Part shown: positions 60,338 to 64,000 of the stretch, piece by piece
Position numbering within the stretch: the first letter of the stretch is position 1
How the letters are laid out: the number at the start of each line of letters is the position of its first letter
The notes under the pieces: model-generated
Databases searched by the model: none
The model's input: the letters and a program-made list of their open reading frames with translations, nothing else
Told to the model about the DNA's origin: nothing
Source of the DNA: Dermanyssus gallinae
Taxonomy: Eukaryota; Arthropoda; Arachnida; Mesostigmata; Dermanyssidae
Reading direction: 5' to 3'
Length of the DNA stretch: 64,000 nucleotides
Assembly (NCBI GenBank): GCA_003439945.1
Contig: QVRM01006816.1
Location: 65,001-129,000, forward strand
Made by a program: the position numbers and the translations under genes

Positions 60338-60740
60338 GTTAAATATCTGTTGTACGCAGACGATTTTAAAATATATAGTGCGCTCGACTCTTTATCGGCG
60401 CATACAACACTGCAGTTCGCTTTGGATGACGTCAGCCGGTGGTAGTGCATTGACAACGGTATGCAGCCCTCCGTTCATAAGTGTGCTGGTTCAAGACACG
60501 GCTGCTTCACGAGCTAAACCACTCATTCAGTAGTTCAGCACTGCCAACTGCCAATGTGACGCAGGATCTTGGAGTCTTAATCTCGACGAACCTCACCTTC
60601 TCTGCCCATGTCAATGAACTAGTTAAAGCAGCATCTAACTTCAGTATGTTGTTTCGTCTTGTTATGTCTTGTCGTATGTTATTGTTAAGGAGCCTACGGT
60701 GTATCCTAGTTTGCCCAAATCGATTATGTTATCCAAACGT
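60338..60740 (+). pseudogene. LINE RT fragment (CR1/Jockey-like)
   Basis: The plus strand reads KYLLYADDFKIYSALDSLSA then LQFALDDVSRW, a stop, then CIDNGMQPSVHKC. After a frameshift it reads TQDLGVLISTNLTFSAHVNE and LVKAASNFSMLFRL. This is the catalytic box, the following W.....NGM..N..KC block and the DLGVxxxxxLTFxxHV block in the right order and spacing for the CR1/Jockey group. Upstream palm and downstream tail are missing or unreadable. It is a different family from the ORF at 62.6 kb. Confidence 0.75.
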
Positions 60741-62503
60741 GTGTACTGTTTCTTAAGTAAGGCATTTACATTTGTGTAAATACGTTGCCATGATTGAAGG
60801 TCGCAAAGGAGATTTTTAGAAAGAAACTCTACAGAAGGTGCGATCTCGAACCGAACTATACTATCTTTCCGCACTTAATGCACACACTCAGGTCAATAAT
60901 GACAAACGGGTCATAGCTCAAGTGGGTGGGTGTGGGCTTTATTTATAATTTTATTTTTTACGTGAGACCGAACAATCGCAGAAGCCAAATCATGTATGTG
61001 CCCAGATACGCTGCAAGAACGGACAACCACATACAACACAATATTATGGAAGCCTGACGCGTAGGACCAAGGTCATTCACAGCATGGCCAGCCACTGCGC
61101 AGGTCCCTTCTGCGGCCAGTCGTTATTTCTCACCCTTGCTATCTCGTGAATAACGGAGCTTCTATTATATTCTAACTGTGATACAGTGCAGGGGCAACTG
61201 TCCATACACGCTACGCACTTACTTACAAACATCCGTATTTTGCCGTAGTGCAATATAAGTAAGTGTACATCAGCCGATTCCGTTTGCCGAATCCAAGCGC
61301 GCAAGCATTCGATCGTCCAATCAATGTGTGTCAATAGCAGGCAGCCGCAACGTCACTTGGCGATACAACGTGGACTGGACTGCGACGGCTTAGGAATGAC
61401 AATACGACGCAGCTCGTTAGGTACGTATATTCCTACGCCGCAAGTTTAAGCGATATACAATATATTGCTTAGGCGTACGCATGTGTTTGATGAGCTAATA
61501 GTAACCTTCAAAGTAAACTTGATAAAACACCTCGAATATCTTGGCTTCGGCTTATTAATTTCGGGTAAAAATATCCCAGCCGCTCAGAGTTAAGAGACTA
61601 TATTGCCCGATGAATGTTATCACGCTCTCTATTAGGATTCGGTCATTTGCATGAGAGCAGGAGCCGTAGCAGCTTCTGCTGTGCGTTCGTTTGTGAATTC
61701 GATTTTTACATACATACTTTACGCTGTGTCGACATATTGTCTTATACTCGAAACTAATCTGATTGCATCTTGCAGCAAATTGTCGTATTTCAATTTTCCT
61801 TCAGTCGGATAAAATAGGTATGGTTTTCATGACTTCAGGAATCAACTTGGGCGCTGCCTGGCCAGCGTCTGACTTTGGCACTCTAAGCGGCTTGAAAAGC
61901 GTTCGACACTCGTATTAGGATGACGCGCAAAATATACTGAATCATACGGCTCAAACGGTTAGAAACAAGTCTACCCAAGTGTATCTGCAGTTCTGCCTTG
62001 TATCAAAAATCTATTATCTATTTCAGAATACAGCTGGACTCTAACTACCGCCATCTGTCTTTTTGCATCGCACAGGGCTTTAGAATATTTCCTTACATAC
62101 ACTATGGTAATAAATATATAATTAGAGCTAATTTCAAGACAGCGTCCGTCATCTTATCTAGATTTTACTTGGTGGTGGATCTTGAACAGACTGAGAGTAG
62201 CCCGCGCACATATATGTACTATTGTGATACTAAATCGTAAGCTTCCAGGTGTTGATGTTGATGCACTGGTGTGCTGTCGGGGTTAGTAAGGCATCAGATG
62301 TCTAAGCGTTACAGATCACCATTAGTTAGGATGTTATTAGTCTAACACCCATTAGCATATTTGTTTTTTTTTTTTCACGACGCCCATACAAAGCCCAAAA
62401 CGGTGTCTATATTACTTTTTTTTCTCAGTTCGTTTTGATTGAGCCATGTCGACCACCTAAAGGACCAACGTTCATGTAACGCTCAAACGGGCGCCGTCTG
62501 AAA

Positions 62504-62506
<3 letters not shown>
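60741..62506. other. Unassigned sequence
   Basis: No gene recognised. Short open frames only; a T-run lies near 62363. Confidence 0.5.

Positions 62507-62559
<53 letters not shown>
62507..62559. repeat. (TA)n microsatellite
   Basis: About 52 bases of TA units, about 55 bases before the LINE ORF begins. Confidence 0.97.
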
Positions 62560-62562
<3 letters not shown>

Positions 62563-62609
62563 GGAAAGAAAGAGAGAGGTGGTATAGAATTTAAACTCCA
62601 CAATATATG

Positions 62610-63648
62610 TGTATATATTTTCCAGCTTCAGATCGTCTTGGACGACGGTGTAGCGGAGCACCCAAGCATAGAACAAACGACAGGCTTGCCCAAGGGGATA
62701 ATATCACCTCTTTGCTTTTTTTGTCTACTGGTAGCCGAGTTACCAACACGTTTACAGACCCGACACCCAGCTGTCAAGATAATTATGTATGCCGACGATC
62801 TAGTACTCTACAGTACTAGCAGATACCATCTGCAACAGGCGCTGGCCACTTTATCGGCGTATGTGAACGCAGTAGGCCTTGAAATAAATATGCAGAAGAC
62901 AGAAGCTATGAAGCTCAGGCACGCGGGCAGGCTGGCCGTGACTGATACACTTAGGTTAAATGGAAAAGACCTGAACTATGTAAATAAGTTCACTTATCTC
63001 GGTATCACAGTGAACCACTCAGCCAAGACCTTCGCTGCACATATAGAGGAGAGGTTTCAAAAAGCCTTGATTGCGGCGACAACCCTTAAGAAGCCCCACA
63101 TGCTCTCGATTAAGGCGGCGATAGCTCTATTTGATATGAAAATAGCGCCTATTGCATCAAACGGGATCCAGCTTGGGTGGGCAAAGCTAAGCTCGGCTCA
63201 ACTTGGTGCACTTGATTGGGTGAAACCAGCTTATTTGAAACGGGTACTAGGTTTACATACGTCAGCATACAACCGCCTCACGTATTTGCTGTGCGATGCT
63301 CCACCATTCGTGGAACAGATCAAAAAACAGTTTTTGCTTCCAGACACCTCTGCATACAGCGAGTTCATACGGCGATATGAAGAGAAAATGGCAGAGATCG
63401 ACCCACATTTGTATATGAAAGATGCAATGGTTAGGTCAGAATGGAAAGGCACGGGTAGGACAAACAGGCATATAACCGTCCGCTTTGCTGTGCACGGTTT
63501 TCACCAACTTCTATGTCAGAAAGACGCTTGCCATGAACCCTATGGCACATTTGTTTGTAAATATTGTTTTAGTATATGTGTAAGATATCATGGCAGTGAG
63601 TGCAATGCAATCTCCTCTTCAACAAAGCTGGCACTGAGCGATTTTTAA
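62610..63648 (+). pseudogene. LINE family Z, 5'-truncated RT and C-terminal Cys/His domain (open frame)
   Basis: About 340 codons without a stop, the best-preserved copy of the family. It opens inside the RT palm: TTGLPKGIISPLCFF (the GxPQG box with Lys for Gln), then KIIMYADDLVLYSTS (catalytic Asp pair intact), VGLEINMQKTEAMKLR, KFTYLGITVN, then a long tail with LKRVLGLHTSAYNRLTYLLC and a final VHGFHQLLCQKDACHEPYGT followed by CKYC. There is no ATG before the catalytic box and no endonuclease, so it is a 5'-truncated insertion and not a translatable gene by itself. The terminal HGFH..C....CHE.Y....C..C block is shared with relics at 31.4, 48.2 and 48.8 kb. Clade not recognised. Confidence 0.85.
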
Positions 63649-64000
63649 TACTAATATAATTACGAGGCTGTAGTGATATCGATCGTACTTTTGTGTATTT
63701 TACCCAATCTGGTGTGTAAGTAAATCATGTGATCTTTTTCAGCTGGTGCAAAGCTATTGTGTGATATTGCAAGAATAACTCCCCGGCGTGCGGAGACAAA
63801 TCAAATGCAAGCTTTGTTTGTCTCTGCTCGTCAAGACAAACCGTCTAGGGTGTACGTGTGTTTTTGATGGATAATGCTCGTAGACGGCCTGTTTTGGCCA
63901 AAGAATTGTTGGCCGCAGTGGCCTACCTAGCCATCCAGTTTCTTTCGTCTGCCTACTCCTGTGCCTCCCTCTCCAGCAACATGACGCCGTCCAACACGTC
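63649..64000. other. Unassigned sequence to the window end
   Basis: Presumably the 3' leader of the LINE copy followed by host sequence. No A-tail is visible, so the 3' boundary cannot be set. Nothing else recognised. Confidence 0.5.

Noticed and set aside
1..64000. CRISPR array, bacterial operon or ribosome-binding-site features
   Set aside because: The DNA is eukaryotic in every respect. The only regular array is the 26-bp unit without spacers.

Overview
This is eukaryotic, repeat-rich, gene-poor DNA. I could not recognise a single host protein-coding gene or a canonical tRNA/rRNA gene. What can be supported is almost entirely transposable elements and simple repeats. The organism is most likely an arthropod, and within that perhaps a parasitiform chelicerate (mite or tick). 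Three things point there: an R1-clade retrotransposon (a mostly arthropod clade), a mariner element, and a degenerate LINE at 4.8-5.8 kb whose protein pattern (CGFRK, PKKG, YAED, YKYLGV) looks like the LINEs that are abundant in ticks and mites. The last point is from memory and has not been searched.

Layout. 0-4 kb: a long trinucleotide microsatellite and a 157-bp inverted-repeat element. 4-8.2 kb: a tRNA-like SINE (family A), a minus-strand LINE relic, a decayed mariner, a second SINE (family B) and a strong hairpin. 8.2-31 kb: mostly unassigned sequence with GC-rich, trinucleotide-rich islands, a 0.74-kb foldback, one more SINE A copy and scattered LINE C-terminal relics. 31.3-39.05 kb: a minus-strand LINE relic, then the main feature of the window, an essentially complete 6.6-kb R1-clade non-LTR retrotransposon (32427-39038). 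It has a 14-bp target-site duplication, a 5' leader made largely of a 26-bp GC-rich tandem repeat, a gag-like ORF1 with three zinc knuckles, an ORF2 with AP endonuclease, reverse transcriptase and a C-terminal CCHC, and a poly(A) tail. 39-64 kb: unassigned sequence with GC-rich islands, two more SINE A copies and one SINE B, a MITE with nested palindromes, endonuclease and RT fragments, a Tc1/mariner-superfamily transposase relic, and a well-preserved 5'-truncated RT ORF at 62.6-63.65 kb.

The R1-like element would work as a bicistronic unit. The 26-bp array is the presumed promoter region, ORF1 the RNA-binding protein, and ORF2 (starting inside the ORF1 stop region with an 8-nt overlap) the nicking and reverse-transcribing enzyme. 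The present copy carries one nonsense codon and three frameshifts, so it is probably inactive as written, although two of the frameshifts lie in homopolymers and could be sequence errors. SINE copies presumably depended on one of the LINE families; which one cannot be told here. (TA)n tracts abut or interrupt several of the elements.
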